In this document: positions 17,109-26,806 of the stretch, in pieces
Numbering within the stretch: the first letter of the stretch is position 1
Layout: the number at the start of each line of letters is the position of its first letter
Assembly: GCF_006716675.1 (NCBI RefSeq)
Contig: NZ_VFPM01000002.1
Location: 1,116,001 to 1,180,000, forward strand
Direction of reading: 5' to 3'
DNA: 64,000 bases
From: Humibacillus xanthopallidus
Lineage (GTDB): Bacteria > Actinomycetota > Actinomycetes > Actinomycetales > Dermatophilaceae
The notes under the pieces: generated by a model
The model's input: only the letters and a program-made list of their open reading frames with translations
Database searches by the model: none
What the model was told of the DNA's origin: nothing
Translations under genes and position numbers: made by a program

Positions 17109-18257
17109 GTGAACCAGCTCAGCCTCGGCGTCATGTCCCGGTCGCTCAAGGAGAACGAGAGTCGGCTCGCCCTGCACCCCCACCACCTGAGCCGCATCCC
17201 CGAGGAGCTGCGCGGCAGCATCTACCTCGAGCGGGGCTACGGTGAGCGCTTCGGCGTCACGGACGGCCAGCTGTCCGAGTGGGTCGCCGGCTTCCGCACG
17301 CGGGAGCAGCTCGTCGAGGAGTGCGACGTCATCCTCCAGCCGAAGCCGCTGCTCAGCGACATTGCCGCGCTGCGCGTCGGTCAGGTGCTCTGGGGCTGGC
17401 CGCACTGCGTGCAGGACAGCGAGCTCACGCAGCTGGCGATCGACCGTCAGCTCACCCTCATCGCCTTCGAGGCGATGAACCACTGGAACGCGGACGGGTC
17501 GTTCAGCCTGCACGTCTTCCACAAGAACAACGAGCTGGCCGGCTACTGCTCGGTGCTCCATGCGATGCAGATCGCGGGGATCACCGGTGACTACGGGCCG
17601 CACCGACGGGCCGTCGTCATCGGCTTCGGCGCCACCGCCCGCGGGGCCGTGACGGCCCTCAACGCGCTCGGCGTGATGGAGGTCGACGTCCTCACCCACC
17701 GACAGACTGCGGCGGTCGCCTCGCCCATCCACTCGGCGCACATGGTCCACTTCGACACCGACGACACCCGGGCGAGGGTGAGCCACGCCGTCACCGAGGA
17801 CGGCAGGGTGCCGCTCGGGGAGTTCCTCGCCGACCACGACATCATCGTCAACTGCGTGCTCCAGGACACCGACGCACCACTGATGTTCATGACGGACGAG
17901 GACCTGAAGCACGCTGCACCCGGCACTCTCATCATCGACGTGTCGTGCGACGAGGGAATGGGGTTCACGTGGGCCAAGCCCACGACCTTCTCCGAGCCCA
18001 CCTTCATCGTCGGCGACAACGTGCTCTACTACGGCGTCGACCACAGCCCCTCCTACCTGTGGAACGCCGCGACGTGGGAGATCAGCGAGGGGCTGCTGCC
18101 CTTCCTGCCGACGGTCATGGGTGGCCCCGAGGCCTGGGACGCCCACCCGACCGTCCGCCGGGCCATCGAGATCCGCGACGGGGTCATCCAGAACCCCGCC
18201 ATCCTCAGCTTCCAGGGCCGCTCGCCGAGGCATCCCCACTTCCCGCTCGCGACCTGA
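17109..18257 (+). CDS. Alanine dehydrogenase/PNT-family oxidoreductase (N5-carboxyethyl-ornithine synthase-like)
   Basis: 382 residues. The N-terminal domain has the family pattern SRSLKENESRLALHPHHL, and the NAD(P)-binding motif VVIGFGATARGAV lies near residue 180. The closest recognisable group is N(5)-(carboxyethyl)ornithine synthase, which reductively couples pyruvate to ornithine; this is recollection, and a plain amino acid dehydrogenase role is possible. AGGAGG at 17096-17101 fixes the GTG at 17109. Convergent with the GlxA-type regulator. Confidence 0.7.
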   Translation: MNQLSLGVMSRSLKENESRLALHPHHLSRIPEELRGSIYLERGYGERFGVTDGQLSEWVAGFRTREQLVEECDVILQPKPLLSDIAALRVGQVLWGWPHCVQDSELTQLAIDRQLTLIAFEAMNHWNADGSFSLHVFHKNNELAGYCSVLHAMQIAGITGDYGPHRRAVVIGFGATARGAVTALNALGVMEVDVLTHRQTAAVASPIHSAHMVHFDTDDTRARVSHAVTEDGRVPLGEFLADHDIIVNCVLQDTDAPLMFMTDEDLKHAAPGTLIIDVSCDEGMGFTWAKPTTFSEPTFIVGDNVLYYGVDHSPSYLWNAATWEISEGLLPFLPTVMGGPEAWDAHPTVRRAIEIRDGVIQNPAILSFQGRSPRHPHFPLAT

Positions 18258-18278
18258 CCCCGGTGGTTGGGGGTCAGG
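18253..18278. terminator. Bidirectional terminator between convergent genes
   Basis: CCTGACCCC (18253-18261) and GGGGTCAGG (18270-18278) form a perfect 9-bp stem with an 8-nt loop. It spans the stop codons of both flanking genes. Confidence 0.65.
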
Positions 18279-19314
18279 CCGGCTCGGCGCGATAGGTGCG
18301 TCGGTAGGCGAGCGGGGAGAGGCCGACCGCCGCCGCGAGATGCTGTCGGAGCGAGGCCGTCGTGCCGAACCCGGCATCGGCGGCGACGCGGTCGACGGGC
18401 AGATCCGTGGTCTCGAGGAGCTGTCGGGCTCGCTCGACCCGGGCGCGCAGGAGCCAGCTGCCGGCGGTCTCGCCGGTCTCCTCACGGAAGCGCCGGGTGA
18501 AGGTGCGCACGCTCATGCCGGCGTGACGAGCCATGTCGGACAAGGCGATCGGCTCGCCGAGGTGCTCGAGCACCCAGGTGCGGGTCGGACCCGTGCCGGC
18601 CTCGGTGCCGGTGGGGACCGGCCGCTCGATGAACTGGGCCTGACCGCCGGCTCGCCACGGGGCGACGACCGCCCCGCGGGCCACCCGGTTGGCGGCGTCC
18701 GACCCGAGGTCGGCCCGCAGGACGTGAAGCAGCAGGTCGATGCCTGCGGCGTTGCCGGCGGAGGTCAGCACGTCGCCGTGGTCGACATAGAGCACGTCGG
18801 GGTCGAGGCGCACGTGCGGGAAGTGCCGGCGGAAGAGGTCGGCATAGACCCAGTGCGTCGTCGCCTCGCGGCCGTCGAGCTTGCCGAGCCCGGCGAGGAC
18901 GAAGGCGCCCGTGCAGATCGAGAGCCAGCGCACCCCCGGTCGAGCCGTCGCCGCGAGGTCGACCAGCGCCTGGGGGAGCCGGCCATGGGTGACGATCTCG
19001 GTGTCGGTGATGCCCGGCACGACGATGGTGTCGGCCTCGGAGATCACCGTGCTCGGGTGGGTCGGGAGGGCGGCATACCCCGCCGACGTGCGCACCGGGC
19101 CGTCGTCGAGCGTGCTCATCGTGACCTCGTAGGGCGCGGGAGCGCCGGTGGGCGTGCCCGGCCAGCCCGGGTCGAGGGCGCTGGCGCTGAAGAAGCGGTG
19201 CGGCAGGCCCAGCTCGAAGGCGACGACGCCGTCGAGCGCGAGCACCGCGACCCGATGTGGCGTGTGGGGTCGTCGCCGGCGGGCGGGTCGAGCTCGGTCG
19301 AGGTGTGCACCCAT
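18274..19314 (-). CDS. GlxA-family transcriptional regulator (DJ-1/PfpI plus AraC domains)
   Basis: 346 residues. Residues ~20-200 form a DJ-1/PfpI-like amidotransferase fold (RVAVLALDGVVAFELGLP, LSICTGAFVLAGLG with the nucleophile-elbow Cys). The C-terminal 100 residues are an AraC HTH pair (LSDMARHAGMSVRTFTRRF, VDRVAADAGFGTTASLRQHL). It is divergent from the MFS gene with only 70 nt between starts, so it likely controls that transporter and the propionyl-CoA synthetase gene behind it. AAAGAT, 6 nt upstream, supports the ATG at 19314. Confidence 0.9.
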   Translation of the reverse strand: MGAHLDRARPARRRRPHTPHRVAVLALDGVVAFELGLPHRFFSASALDPGWPGTPTGAPAPYEVTMSTLDDGPVRTSAGYAALPTHPSTVISEADTIVVPGITDTEIVTHGRLPQALVDLAATARPGVRWLSICTGAFVLAGLGKLDGREATTHWVYADLFRRHFPHVRLDPDVLYVDHGDVLTSAGNAAGIDLLLHVLRADLGSDAANRVARGAVVAPWRAGGQAQFIERPVPTGTEAGTGPTRTWVLEHLGEPIALSDMARHAGMSVRTFTRRFREETGETAGSWLLRARVERARQLLETTDLPVDRVAADAGFGTTASLRQHLAAAVGLSPLAYRRTYRAEPA

Positions 19315-19320
19315 GGCCTG

Positions 19321-19326
19321 ATCTTT
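19321..19326 (-). promoter_or_regulatory. -10 hexamer of the GlxA-type regulator gene
   Basis: AAAGAT, 6 nt, then ATG at 19314 on the minus strand. Confidence 0.45.
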
Positions 19327-19372
19327 GCACATCGTGTCTTTCAGGCCACTCGTCCGAGACGGCCGGATGGAG

Positions 19373-19378
19373 CAGAGT
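19373..19378 (+). promoter_or_regulatory. -10 hexamer of the MFS gene
   Basis: CAGAGT, 6 nt, then GTG at 19385. The upstream in-frame ATG at 19367 lacks such an element. Confidence 0.4.
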
Positions 19379-19384
19379 GCTCCC

Positions 19385-20773
19385 GTGAGCCCTCTCGACC
19401 CAGTCGTCACCACTGAGGCGACCCTGCCTGCCACGGCGCGCACGTCCTCCTCGCCCGTGCCGCCCGCACCCCCGCGCCGGCGGATCCACCCCGCGTGGTG
19501 GGTCGCCGTCGTCACGTTCCTGACGATCATCGGCGCCGCCGGCTTCCGCTCCACCCCGGGTGTGCTCATGACGCCGCTGCACGAGGAGTTCGGCTGGCCG
19601 ATGGGCGTCATCGGCGGCGCCGTATCGGTCAACCTCGTCCTCTTCGGACTCGCGGCGCCCTTCTCGGCCGCCCTCATGGAGCGCCTCGGCATCCAGCGGG
19701 TCGTCGCGACCGCCCTCGTGCTCGTCAGCATCGGGTCGCTCCTGCCGATCTGGATGACTGCGTCGTGGCAGCTCGTGCTCTGCTGGGGGATCGTCGTCGG
19801 GCTCGGCACCGGCGCCATGGCGATGAGCCTCGTGGCGACCGTCACCGGGCGCTGGTTCGTCGCACGCCGCGGCCTCGTCACCGGCGTGCTCACCGCGGCC
19901 GGAGCCACCGGCCAGCTGATCTTCCTGCCCGTCCTGGCCTGGCTCGCCGAGCACCACGGCTGGCGCAGCGCAGCCATCGCGACCTCGGCCGCCGCGCTCG
20001 CGGTCGTGCCGCTCGTGCTGTGGAAGCTGCACGACCACCCGAGCGTCCTCGGCATCACGGCCTACGGCGCTCCCGAGGGCACGCCCGTCGGGCGACCGCC
20101 GCGGCCGACCGGCCACCCGGCGCGGCTGGCGCTCACGACGTTGCGTCACGCGTCGCGCACGAAGGTCTTCTGGCTGCTCGCGGGCAGCTTCGCGGTGTGC
20201 GGCGCCTCGACGAACGGCCTCGTCGGCACCCACTTCATCCCGGCCGCCCACGACCACGGCATGGCCACGACGACGGCGGCGGGGCTGCTCGCGCTCGTCG
20301 GCGTGTTCGACATCGTCGGCACGGTCTTCTCCGGGTGGCTCACCGACCGCGTCGACCCGCGCATCCTCCTCACGGCCTACTACACGCTGCGCGGGGGATC
20401 GCTCTTCCTGCTGCCCTCGCTCTTCAGCGACTCGATGCACGTCAACATGCTTGCGTTCATCCTCTTCTACGGCCTCGACTGGGTGGCCACCGTGCCTCCC
20501 ACGATCGCCTTGTGCCGCAGCGCTTTCGGCGAGCGGGCGCCGATCGTCTTCGGCTGGGTCTTCGCCTCCCACCAGATCGGGGCCGCGTTCGCCGCGCTGG
20601 GGGCTGGGCTCGTCCGCGACCAGCTGGGCACCTACACCCTCGCGTGGTACGTCGCCGGGGCGCTCTGTCTCGTCGCCGCCGTGATGTGCGTCTCGATCAC
20701 GACCGCTCGGCTGTCAGATGCGTCACCTCGGCGCACGGAGTCTGGCGCGGAGGCCTCCTCGGCGGCACAGTGA
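19385..20773 (+). CDS. MFS transporter
   Basis: 462 residues with about 12 membrane segments after a Pro-rich N-terminal tail of about 35 residues. MFS landmarks include GRWFVARRGLVTGVLTAAGA between early helices and GWLTDRVDPR in the loop after a later helix. The fold resembles oxalate/monocarboxylate-type porters (RhmT/OxlT group). prpE starts 4 nt after its stop, so a short-chain carboxylate such as propionate is a reasonable guess for the substrate, not shown. An alternative ATG at 19367 adds 6 residues. Confidence 0.82.
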   Translation: MSPLDPVVTTEATLPATARTSSSPVPPAPPRRRIHPAWWVAVVTFLTIIGAAGFRSTPGVLMTPLHEEFGWPMGVIGGAVSVNLVLFGLAAPFSAALMERLGIQRVVATALVLVSIGSLLPIWMTASWQLVLCWGIVVGLGTGAMAMSLVATVTGRWFVARRGLVTGVLTAAGATGQLIFLPVLAWLAEHHGWRSAAIATSAAALAVVPLVLWKLHDHPSVLGITAYGAPEGTPVGRPPRPTGHPARLALTTLRHASRTKVFWLLAGSFAVCGASTNGLVGTHFIPAAHDHGMATTTAAGLLALVGVFDIVGTVFSGWLTDRVDPRILLTAYYTLRGGSLFLLPSLFSDSMHVNMLAFILFYGLDWVATVPPTIALCRSAFGERAPIVFGWVFASHQIGAAFAALGAGLVRDQLGTYTLAWYVAGALCLVAAVMCVSITTARLSDASPRRTESGAEASSAAQ

Positions 20774-20777
20774 GGCC

Positions 20778-22685
20778 ATGAGCGACGGCGCTTCGACGGC
20801 ATACCAGAGCATCCACGACGCCAGCCTGCGCGACCCCGAAGGGTTCTGGCGCGAGGCGGCTCGGGCCATCGACTGGGTGACCCCGCCGGACCGCATCCTC
20901 GACGACTCGCGGCCCCCGTTCTACCGGTGGTATCCCGATGCCGAGCTCAACGTCTGCTTCAACGCCGTCGACCGGCACGTCGAGGCCGGTCGCGGCGAGC
21001 AGGCTGCCGTCCACTACGACTCGCCCGTCACGGGCACCAAGGCCACACTGACGTATGCCGACCTGCTGGCTCGGGTGCGCGCCGTGGCCGGCGGCCTGCG
21101 CGGGCTGGGCGTCGGCAAGGGCGACCGCGTCGTCATCTACATGCCGATGGTGCCCGAGGCCGTCATCGCGATGCTCGCCTGTGCCCGGATCGGCGCGATC
21201 CACTCCGTCGTCTTCGGCGGCTTCGCGCCCCAGGAGCTCGCCGCGCGCATCGACGACGCCGCCCCCAAGGTCGTGCTGTCGGCCTCGTGCGGTGTCGAGC
21301 CGAGTCGGGTCGTGCCCTACAAGCCCTTCCTCGACGAGGCGATCCACCGCTCCGACCACAAGCCCGAGCACTGCGTCATCCTCCAGCGCGAGCAGCTCGA
21401 GGCCGAGCTCGGCGATCGCGACATCGACTGGCGCGACTTCGAGACGAGCGATGCCGCCCTCGAGGGGACCGAGTGCGTGACGGTCGCCGCGACCGACCCG
21501 CTCTACATCCTCTACACCTCGGGCACGACCGGGAAGCCCAAGGGCATCTACCGCGACAGCGGGGGCTACGCGGTCGCCCTGCGCTGGTCGATGGAGGCCA
21601 TCTACGACGTCGCGCCGGGCGAGACGATGTTCACCGCCAGCGACGTCGGCTGGGTCGTCGGCCACTCCTACATCGTCTACGCGCCGCTGCTGACGGGGGC
21701 GACGACGGTGCTCTACGAGGGCAAGCCGATCGGCACGCCCGACGCCGGGGCCTTCTGGCGCGTCATCGAGGAGTACCGCGCCGTCTGCCTCTTCACGGCG
21801 CCGACCGCCTTCCGGGCGATCAAGAAGGAGGACTCGACCGCGTCGCTCGTCGCCGACTACGACCTGTCGAACTTCCGGGCGCTCTTCCTCGCCGGTGAGC
21901 GACTCGACCCCGACACCTACGAGTGGGCGTCCGCAGCGCTCGGCAAGCCCGTCATCGACAACTGGTGGCAGACCGAGACCGGGTGGCCGATCGCAGCCAA
22001 CCCCAAGGGAATCGGGCTGCTGCCGATCAAGGCGGGCTCGCCCACGGTGGCGGTGCCCGGCTACGACGTGCAGATCCTCGATGGCACGGGCGAGTCGGTC
22101 GAGCCCGGGGTCGAGGGGGCGATCTGCATCAAGCTGCCGATGCCGCCCGGCACCCTGCCGACGCTCTGGGGTGACGACGAGCGCTACGTCAGCTCCTACC
22201 TCTCGGCCTACCCCGGCTACTACCTCACCGGCGACGGTGGCTACGTCGACGAGGACGGCTACCTCTACGTCATGGGCCGCACCGACGACGTGCTCAACGT
22301 CGCCGGGCACCGGCTCTCGACCGGCGCCCTCGAGGCAGCGCTCGCGGGTCACGAGGCGGTGGCGGAGTGCGCGGTCATCGGGGTGCACGACGACCTCAAG
22401 GGCCAGGTGCCTCGGGGGCTCGTCGTGCTGAAGTCCGGCATCGACGCCGCGAGCGAGGGCGAGCGGATCACCCGCGAGCTCGTTGCCCGCGTGCGCTCGG
22501 AGGTCGGCGCCGTCGCGGCCCTCCACCAGGTCGACATCGTCGCCGGTCTGCCCAAGACCCGCTCGGGCAAGATCCTGCGCAAGACGATGCGCGAGATCGC
22601 GGACGGCAGGACCCCGACCGTGCCGGCGACGATCGAGGACCCGGCGGTGCTCGAGGCTCTCGGCTCCGTCCTCCGCGGCTCCTGA
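20778..22685 (+). CDS. prpE: Propionyl-CoA synthetase-like acyl-AMP ligase
   Basis: 635 residues, the length of PrpE/Acs enzymes that activate short acyl groups with ATP and CoA. N-terminal acetyl-CoA-synthetase domain (WYPDAELNVCFNAVDRHV), AMP-binding core YTSGTTGKPKGIYRDSGGY, adenylate motif WWQTETGWPI, TGDGGY, and the C-terminal catalytic Lys in KTRSGKILRKTMR. The insertion KGIYRDSGGYAV favours propionyl over acetyl synthetase. It is in an operon with the MFS gene; the control region is shared with the divergent GlxA-type regulator. Confidence 0.88.
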   Translation: MSDGASTAYQSIHDASLRDPEGFWREAARAIDWVTPPDRILDDSRPPFYRWYPDAELNVCFNAVDRHVEAGRGEQAAVHYDSPVTGTKATLTYADLLARVRAVAGGLRGLGVGKGDRVVIYMPMVPEAVIAMLACARIGAIHSVVFGGFAPQELAARIDDAAPKVVLSASCGVEPSRVVPYKPFLDEAIHRSDHKPEHCVILQREQLEAELGDRDIDWRDFETSDAALEGTECVTVAATDPLYILYTSGTTGKPKGIYRDSGGYAVALRWSMEAIYDVAPGETMFTASDVGWVVGHSYIVYAPLLTGATTVLYEGKPIGTPDAGAFWRVIEEYRAVCLFTAPTAFRAIKKEDSTASLVADYDLSNFRALFLAGERLDPDTYEWASAALGKPVIDNWWQTETGWPIAANPKGIGLLPIKAGSPTVAVPGYDVQILDGTGESVEPGVEGAICIKLPMPPGTLPTLWGDDERYVSSYLSAYPGYYLTGDGGYVDEDGYLYVMGRTDDVLNVAGHRLSTGALEAALAGHEAVAECAVIGVHDDLKGQVPRGLVVLKSGIDAASEGERITRELVARVRSEVGAVAALHQVDIVAGLPKTRSGKILRKTMREIADGRTPTVPATIEDPAVLEALGSVLRGS

Positions 22686-22690
22686 CCGCG

Positions 22691-22740
22691 GATTCGAGGT
22701 GATGTCGACACGGACGTGGGTGCCGCGATCACCTCGAATC
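22691..22740. terminator. Bidirectional terminator between prpE and the LOG gene
   Basis: GATTCGAGGTGAT (22691-22703) and ATCACCTCGAATC (22728-22740) are a perfect 13-bp inverted repeat around 24 nt. The LOG stop codon lies in the right arm. Confidence 0.7.
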
Positions 22741-23865
22741 AGGCTGTGAAGGGGACGGCGGTGGTGGCAGGAGGGGGAGGACGTCGTCGATCGTGTCGAC
22801 GAGATGCAGGACCTGCTCCATCCTCCGGCCGCGGGCCAGTGCCTGCAGCGCCGGCCACACCGGCACCGTCTCGGTCCAGTGCCTGCGGCCGACGAGCACG
22901 ATGGGTGCCAGCGGCTCGTCGTCCGCGGCGTAGTAGAGCGGGGTCACCGCCTGGAAGACCTCCTGCACGGTGCCCGCCGCACCGTCGAGCACGACGACTC
23001 CCGCGGTGGAGCGGACGAGCAGCCCCTCCTCGCGGATCGCGTTGGAGAAGTACTTCGCGATGACGTCGCAGAAGACGTTCGGCGGCTCGTGCCCGTAGAA
23101 CCACGTCGGGATGCCGAGCGAACGCGCCGTGGGTCCGAGTGTCTCGGGCGTCGCCGTGGGCTCGTCGCCGACCACCGCCTCGCGAGCCTCCAGCGCCACG
23201 CTCGCCCACGCGGTCACATCGGGGCGGAAGCCGGGGACGCAGGCGATCCGCCGCACGGCCTCGGCCACGGCATCCGGCGTGCGGCAGAGGGCGCCGAGGT
23301 TGGCCGCCTCCATCGCGCCCGGCCCACCTCCGGTGGCCACGACGTGCCCCGCCTCCGCGAGCGCGTGGCCGAGACCGGCCGCCCCCGCGTAGGCCGCCGA
23401 GTGCCGTCCCACGGCATGGCCACCCATGATCCCCACGACCGAACGCCCCGCGACGAACTCGTCGAGCGCGTCGGTGACCGAGTCGTCGTGGATCGCCCGC
23501 ACGAGCGTGCAGTAGGCGTCGGAGCGCAGCCTTGCGTCGACGAACCAGGCGTAGGCGCGCGCGTCGGGCGTCGCGGCATACCCCTGCTCGAGGCCCGCGT
23601 AGAGGTCAGCGGGGACGTAGAGCCCGCGCCACGGGTCGACAGGGGCGTCGGCGATGCCCGGGAAGACGATGGCCCCGCCGTGCAGGAGCACCTCGGCGAC
23701 CGCGGGCGGCACGCGCCCCCCGAGCACGACGAGGCCGGTGAGGTCACCGTGCGCGGCGAGGCGGTCGCCGAGCCCGGAGAGGTCGAGGTCCTGCAACCGC
23801 AGCCCCGACAGCGGCTCGCCGGAGTCGAGGTGGTCGTCCAGCTCCTCGAGGCTCTCGATCTCCAT
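22729..23865 (-). CDS. LOG-family protein with long N-terminal extension
   Basis: 378 residues. The C-terminal two thirds hold the LOG / lysine-decarboxylase-like nucleotide phosphoribohydrolase fold: MGGHAVGRHSAAYAGAA, GGGPGAMEAANLGA and AAGTVQEVFQ in place of PGGxGTxxE. Simple LOG enzymes have about 190 residues; this one adds about 130 N-terminal residues, more like PpnN-type nucleosidases. Expected activity is release of ribose 5-phosphate from nucleoside monophosphates. The ATG at 23865 follows GAGGAT by 7 nt. Convergent with prpE. Confidence 0.8.
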   Translation of the reverse strand: MEIESLEELDDHLDSGEPLSGLRLQDLDLSGLGDRLAAHGDLTGLVVLGGRVPPAVAEVLLHGGAIVFPGIADAPVDPWRGLYVPADLYAGLEQGYAATPDARAYAWFVDARLRSDAYCTLVRAIHDDSVTDALDEFVAGRSVVGIMGGHAVGRHSAAYAGAAGLGHALAEAGHVVATGGGPGAMEAANLGALCRTPDAVAEAVRRIACVPGFRPDVTAWASVALEAREAVVGDEPTATPETLGPTARSLGIPTWFYGHEPPNVFCDVIAKYFSNAIREEGLLVRSTAGVVVLDGAAGTVQEVFQAVTPLYYAADDEPLAPIVLVGRRHWTETVPVWPALQALARGRRMEQVLHLVDTIDDVLPLLPPPPSPSQPDSR

Positions 23866-23872
23866 GGGCCCC

Positions 23873-23878
23873 ATCCTC
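23873..23878 (-). promoter_or_regulatory. -10 hexamer of the LOG gene
   Basis: GAGGAT, 7 nt, then ATG at 23865 on the minus strand. Confidence 0.35.
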
Positions 23879-23988
23879 ACCCACCGGAGGCTGACGTCGC
23901 GGGGTGGGCAGCGACGAGCCGTCACGATGGGCCGACGATCGGCGACGGGCCGTTGCGTCGAAAGGCACACCGGAGCGCGCCACGGTGA

Positions 23989-23994
23989 CAGGCT
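23989..23994 (+). promoter_or_regulatory. -10 hexamer of the acyl-CoA ligase gene
   Basis: CAGGCT, 6 nt, then ATG at 24001. Confidence 0.45.
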
Positions 23995-24000
23995 GCTGAC

Positions 24001-25668
24001 ATGAAGAGCACCATGCAGACGACGCCCCTGCTCATCTCGACGCTGATGCGCTACGGCACGACGGTCCACGGCGCGAGCGAGGTCGTCACGTGGACTGCCG
24101 AGGGAGGTCGGCGCACGACCTTCCGCCGGCTGGGGGAGCAGGCGGGGCAGCTCGCGAACGCGCTCCGGCGCCTCGGCATCACCGGCGACCAGCGGGTCGC
24201 CACCTTCATGTGGAACAACGCGGAGCACCTCGCGGCCTACCTCGCCGTGCCGTCGATGGGCGCGGTGCTCCATGCCCTCAACATCCGGCTCTTCCCGGAG
24301 CAGCTCGTCTACGTGACCCGCCACGGCGCCAGTGAGGTCGTCATCGTCGACAACACCCTCGCGCAGCCTTTCAGCCGGCTGCTGCCCCACCTGCCGGAGC
24401 TGCGCCACGTCATCGTCAACGGCCCCGTCGACGACGAGACCCGCGCCGCGCTCGCCGCTCCCGCCACGGTCGAGGCGGTCCACGACTTCGCCGACCTCAT
24501 CGCCGACGAGCCGGTGACCTTCGACTGGCGTGACGAGCTCGACGAGAACGACGCCGCGTCGATGTGCTACACCTCCGGCACCACGGGCAATCCCAAGGGT
24601 GTCGTCTACTCCCACCGGAGCAACTACCTCCACTCGATGGCCGTCGCCGCGACCCTCGGCATCACCTCTGCCGACCGGCTGCTCATCGTCGTGCCGCTCT
24701 TCCACGCCAATGCCTGGGGCTTCCCCTACAGCGCCATGGTCAGCGGGGCGACGCTCGTCATGCCGGACCGCTTCCTCCAGGCCGTGCCGCTGACGGCGAT
24801 GATCGAGGCCGAGAAGGTGACCGGAGGGGCCGGCGTGCCGACGATCTGGAACGACCTGCTGCACCACCTCGACGCGGCGGAGGCCGACGTCTCGTCGGTG
24901 CGCATGCTCATGGTGGGTGGCTCCGCGGCACCGCCTGCGCTCATCCGCGCCTTCGCCGAGAACCACGACATCGACATCATCCACGGCTGGGGCATGACGG
25001 AGATGTCACCGGTCGGCTCCCTCGCGGTGCCTCCCGGCCACGTCGAGCGGGGCTCCGACGAGTACTGGGACTACAAGTCGAGCCAGGGCCGCATCCTCTG
25101 TGGCCTCGAGGGCCGCATCGTCGCGCCGGACGGCACCGTCGCCGAGCCGGGCTCCGGGGTGGTCGGCGAGCTCGAGATGAGGGGGCCATGGGTCACCGCG
25201 TCCTACTACCGCAGCGGCACGGAGTCGCAGGCGGAGGTCGACGAGATGGCATCGAAGTTCGACGACGGGTGGCTGCGCACCGGGGACGTCGGCCGGCTGT
25301 CGGAGGACGGCTTCCTGGCCCTCACCGACCGGGCCAAGGACGTCATCAAGTCGGGTGGGGAGTGGATCAGCTCGGTCGACCTCGAGAACGCCCTCATGGC
25401 CCACCCCGACGTCCTCGAGGCCTCGGTCGTCGGGGTCCCGGACGAGAAGTGGGGCGAGCGGCCCCTGGCCTCGGTGGTCCTGAGGCCCGAGTGCACGACG
25501 AGCATCGAGGATCTGCGTGACTTCCTCGAGGGCCGGGTCGCCCACTGGCAGGTGCCCGAGCGGTGGGCGCTCATCGACGAGGTGCCCAAGACGAGCGTCG
25601 GCAAGTTCGACAAGAAGCGCCTGCGCCAGCAGTACGCCGACGGCGATCTGGAGGTCACCTCGCTCTAG
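24001..25668 (+). CDS. Long/medium-chain fatty-acid-CoA ligase
   Basis: 555-residue ANL-family ligase that should activate a fatty acid through an acyl adenylate. AMP-binding loop [35 protein letters not shown] and the hinge/catalytic region [20 protein letters not shown] are all intact, as is the C-terminal Lys in [14 protein letters not shown]. It resembles AlkK-type medium-chain ligases by its [13 protein letters not shown] segment. Chain length is not certain. It stands alone, 67 nt before an AEC carrier gene with its own -10. Confidence 0.88.
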   Translation: MKSTMQTTPLLISTLMRYGTTVHGASEVVTWTAEGGRRTTFRRLGEQAGQLANALRRLGITGDQRVATFMWNNAEHLAAYLAVPSMGAVLHALNIRLFPEQLVYVTRHGASEVVIVDNTLAQPFSRLLPHLPELRHVIVNGPVDDETRAALAAPATVEAVHDFADLIADEPVTFDWRDELDENDAASMCYTSGTTGNPKGVVYSHRSNYLHSMAVAATLGITSADRLLIVVPLFHANAWGFPYSAMVSGATLVMPDRFLQAVPLTAMIEAEKVTGGAGVPTIWNDLLHHLDAAEADVSSVRMLMVGGSAAPPALIRAFAENHDIDIIHGWGMTEMSPVGSLAVPPGHVERGSDEYWDYKSSQGRILCGLEGRIVAPDGTVAEPGSGVVGELEMRGPWVTASYYRSGTESQAEVDEMASKFDDGWLRTGDVGRLSEDGFLALTDRAKDVIKSGGEWISSVDLENALMAHPDVLEASVVGVPDEKWGERPLASVVLRPECTTSIEDLRDFLEGRVAHWQVPERWALIDEVPKTSVGKFDKKRLRQQYADGDLEVTSL

Positions 25669-25723
25669 GACGTCGCCCGGCTCCACGGGGCGGATGCGCC
25701 GCCGGCGACGAGGGCCGCCCTGA

Positions 25724-25729
25724 CAGGAT
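25724..25729 (+). promoter_or_regulatory. -10 hexamer of the AEC carrier gene
   Basis: CAGGAT, 6 nt, then ATG at 25736. Confidence 0.45.
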
Positions 25730-25735
25730 CTCGGG

Positions 25736-26674
25736 ATGACGGGTGTGCTCGAGGGGTTCGCGACGATCGCGGTGATCGTCGCGGTCGGGTGGGTGCTGGC
25801 CGACCGGCGCATCCTCGACGAGAGTGCGCAGGTCAACCTCTCGCGGCTCGCCTTCTACGTCGCGTCACCTGCGCTGCTGCTGACTGTCATGCAGCGCACG
25901 CCGCTCAGCCAGGTGCTGTCGACAAACCTCGTCACGTCGCTCATCAGCTTCGTCGTCGTGGTCGGGGCCTACCTCGCGATCGCCCGATTCCGTTGGGCGG
26001 GAGGGACGCTCGGGTCACGCCTCATCGGGAGCCTCTCGGCGGCATACGTCAACGCGGGCAACCTCGGCATCCCCATCGCGCTCTACGTGCTCGGCGACGT
26101 CGCCTGGGTGGCGCCGACGCTGCTCATGCAGCTGCTCATCATCACGCCCGTCGCCATGGCGCTCTTCGACAGTGACGCCCGCGGGGAGCGACCCACGCTG
26201 CTGCGCAGCGCGCGGCGGATGTTCAGCAACCCGATCACGCTCGGGGCGATCGCCGGGCTGCTCATCGCCGTCTTCGACATCCACCTGCCGCGGGTCGTCG
26301 CGGCACCCATTGAGCTGCTCGGCGCCATGGCGGTGCCCTCGATGCTCGTCGCCTTCGGCATCTCCCTCCGGCGCGGTCCACGACCGGCCACGGGCCGGGG
26401 TGCCGCCCACGTGTGGACGATCGTCGTGTTGAAGACCCTGCTCATGCCCGCGGTCGCGCTCGGCGTCGGGCTCGCACTGGGGCTGCGCCGAGAGGCGCTC
26501 TTCGCCGTCGTCGTGACCGCGGCCCTGCCGACGGCGCAGAACATCTTCACGTATGCCGTCCGCTACCGCCGAGAGGTGGGCCTCGCCCGCGACGTCATCT
26601 TCATCAGCACCTTCGCGTCGGTGCCGGTCATCCTCGCCGTCGCGGCGCTCTTCCACTGGCTCGCCGGGGTGTGA
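25736..26674 (+). CDS. AEC-family (auxin efflux carrier) permease
   Basis: 312 residues with about ten membrane segments in two halves. Characteristic features are AYVNAGNLGIPIALYVLG in the first half and ALPTAQNIFTYAVRY in the second, as in bacterial AEC transporters (malonate/malate-type uptake or efflux). The substrate is not predictable. The gene ends before a repeat-rich spacer with several hairpins. Confidence 0.88.
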   Translation: MTGVLEGFATIAVIVAVGWVLADRRILDESAQVNLSRLAFYVASPALLLTVMQRTPLSQVLSTNLVTSLISFVVVVGAYLAIARFRWAGGTLGSRLIGSLSAAYVNAGNLGIPIALYVLGDVAWVAPTLLMQLLIITPVAMALFDSDARGERPTLLRSARRMFSNPITLGAIAGLLIAVFDIHLPRVVAAPIELLGAMAVPSMLVAFGISLRRGPRPATGRGAAHVWTIVVLKTLLMPAVALGVGLALGLRREALFAVVVTAALPTAQNIFTYAVRYRREVGLARDVIFISTFASVPVILAVAALFHWLAGV

Positions 26675-26697
26675 GGGCAGCCACTCCTGCCCGGAAC

Positions 26698-26795
26698 GCA
26701 GACTGATCCGCAGCCAGATCGCGGGTGCGGATCAGTCTGCGGATCAGTCTGCGGATCGGGTCGTCAGGGCAGCAGCACCAGCGGACTGATCCGCA
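26698..26795. repeat. Cluster of inverted and direct repeats between convergent genes
   Basis: A 15-bp arm GCAGACTGATCCGCA (26698-26712) pairs perfectly with TGCGGATCAGTCTGC at 26726-26740 and equally with a second overlapping copy at 26738-26752. A fourth copy, GCGGACTGATCCGCA (26781-26795), pairs with the reverse copies with one mismatch. Several mutually exclusive hairpins can form. It probably ends transcription from both sides; the extra copies are unexplained. Confidence 0.75.
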
Positions 26796-26806
26796 GGCTG
26801 ATCCCC

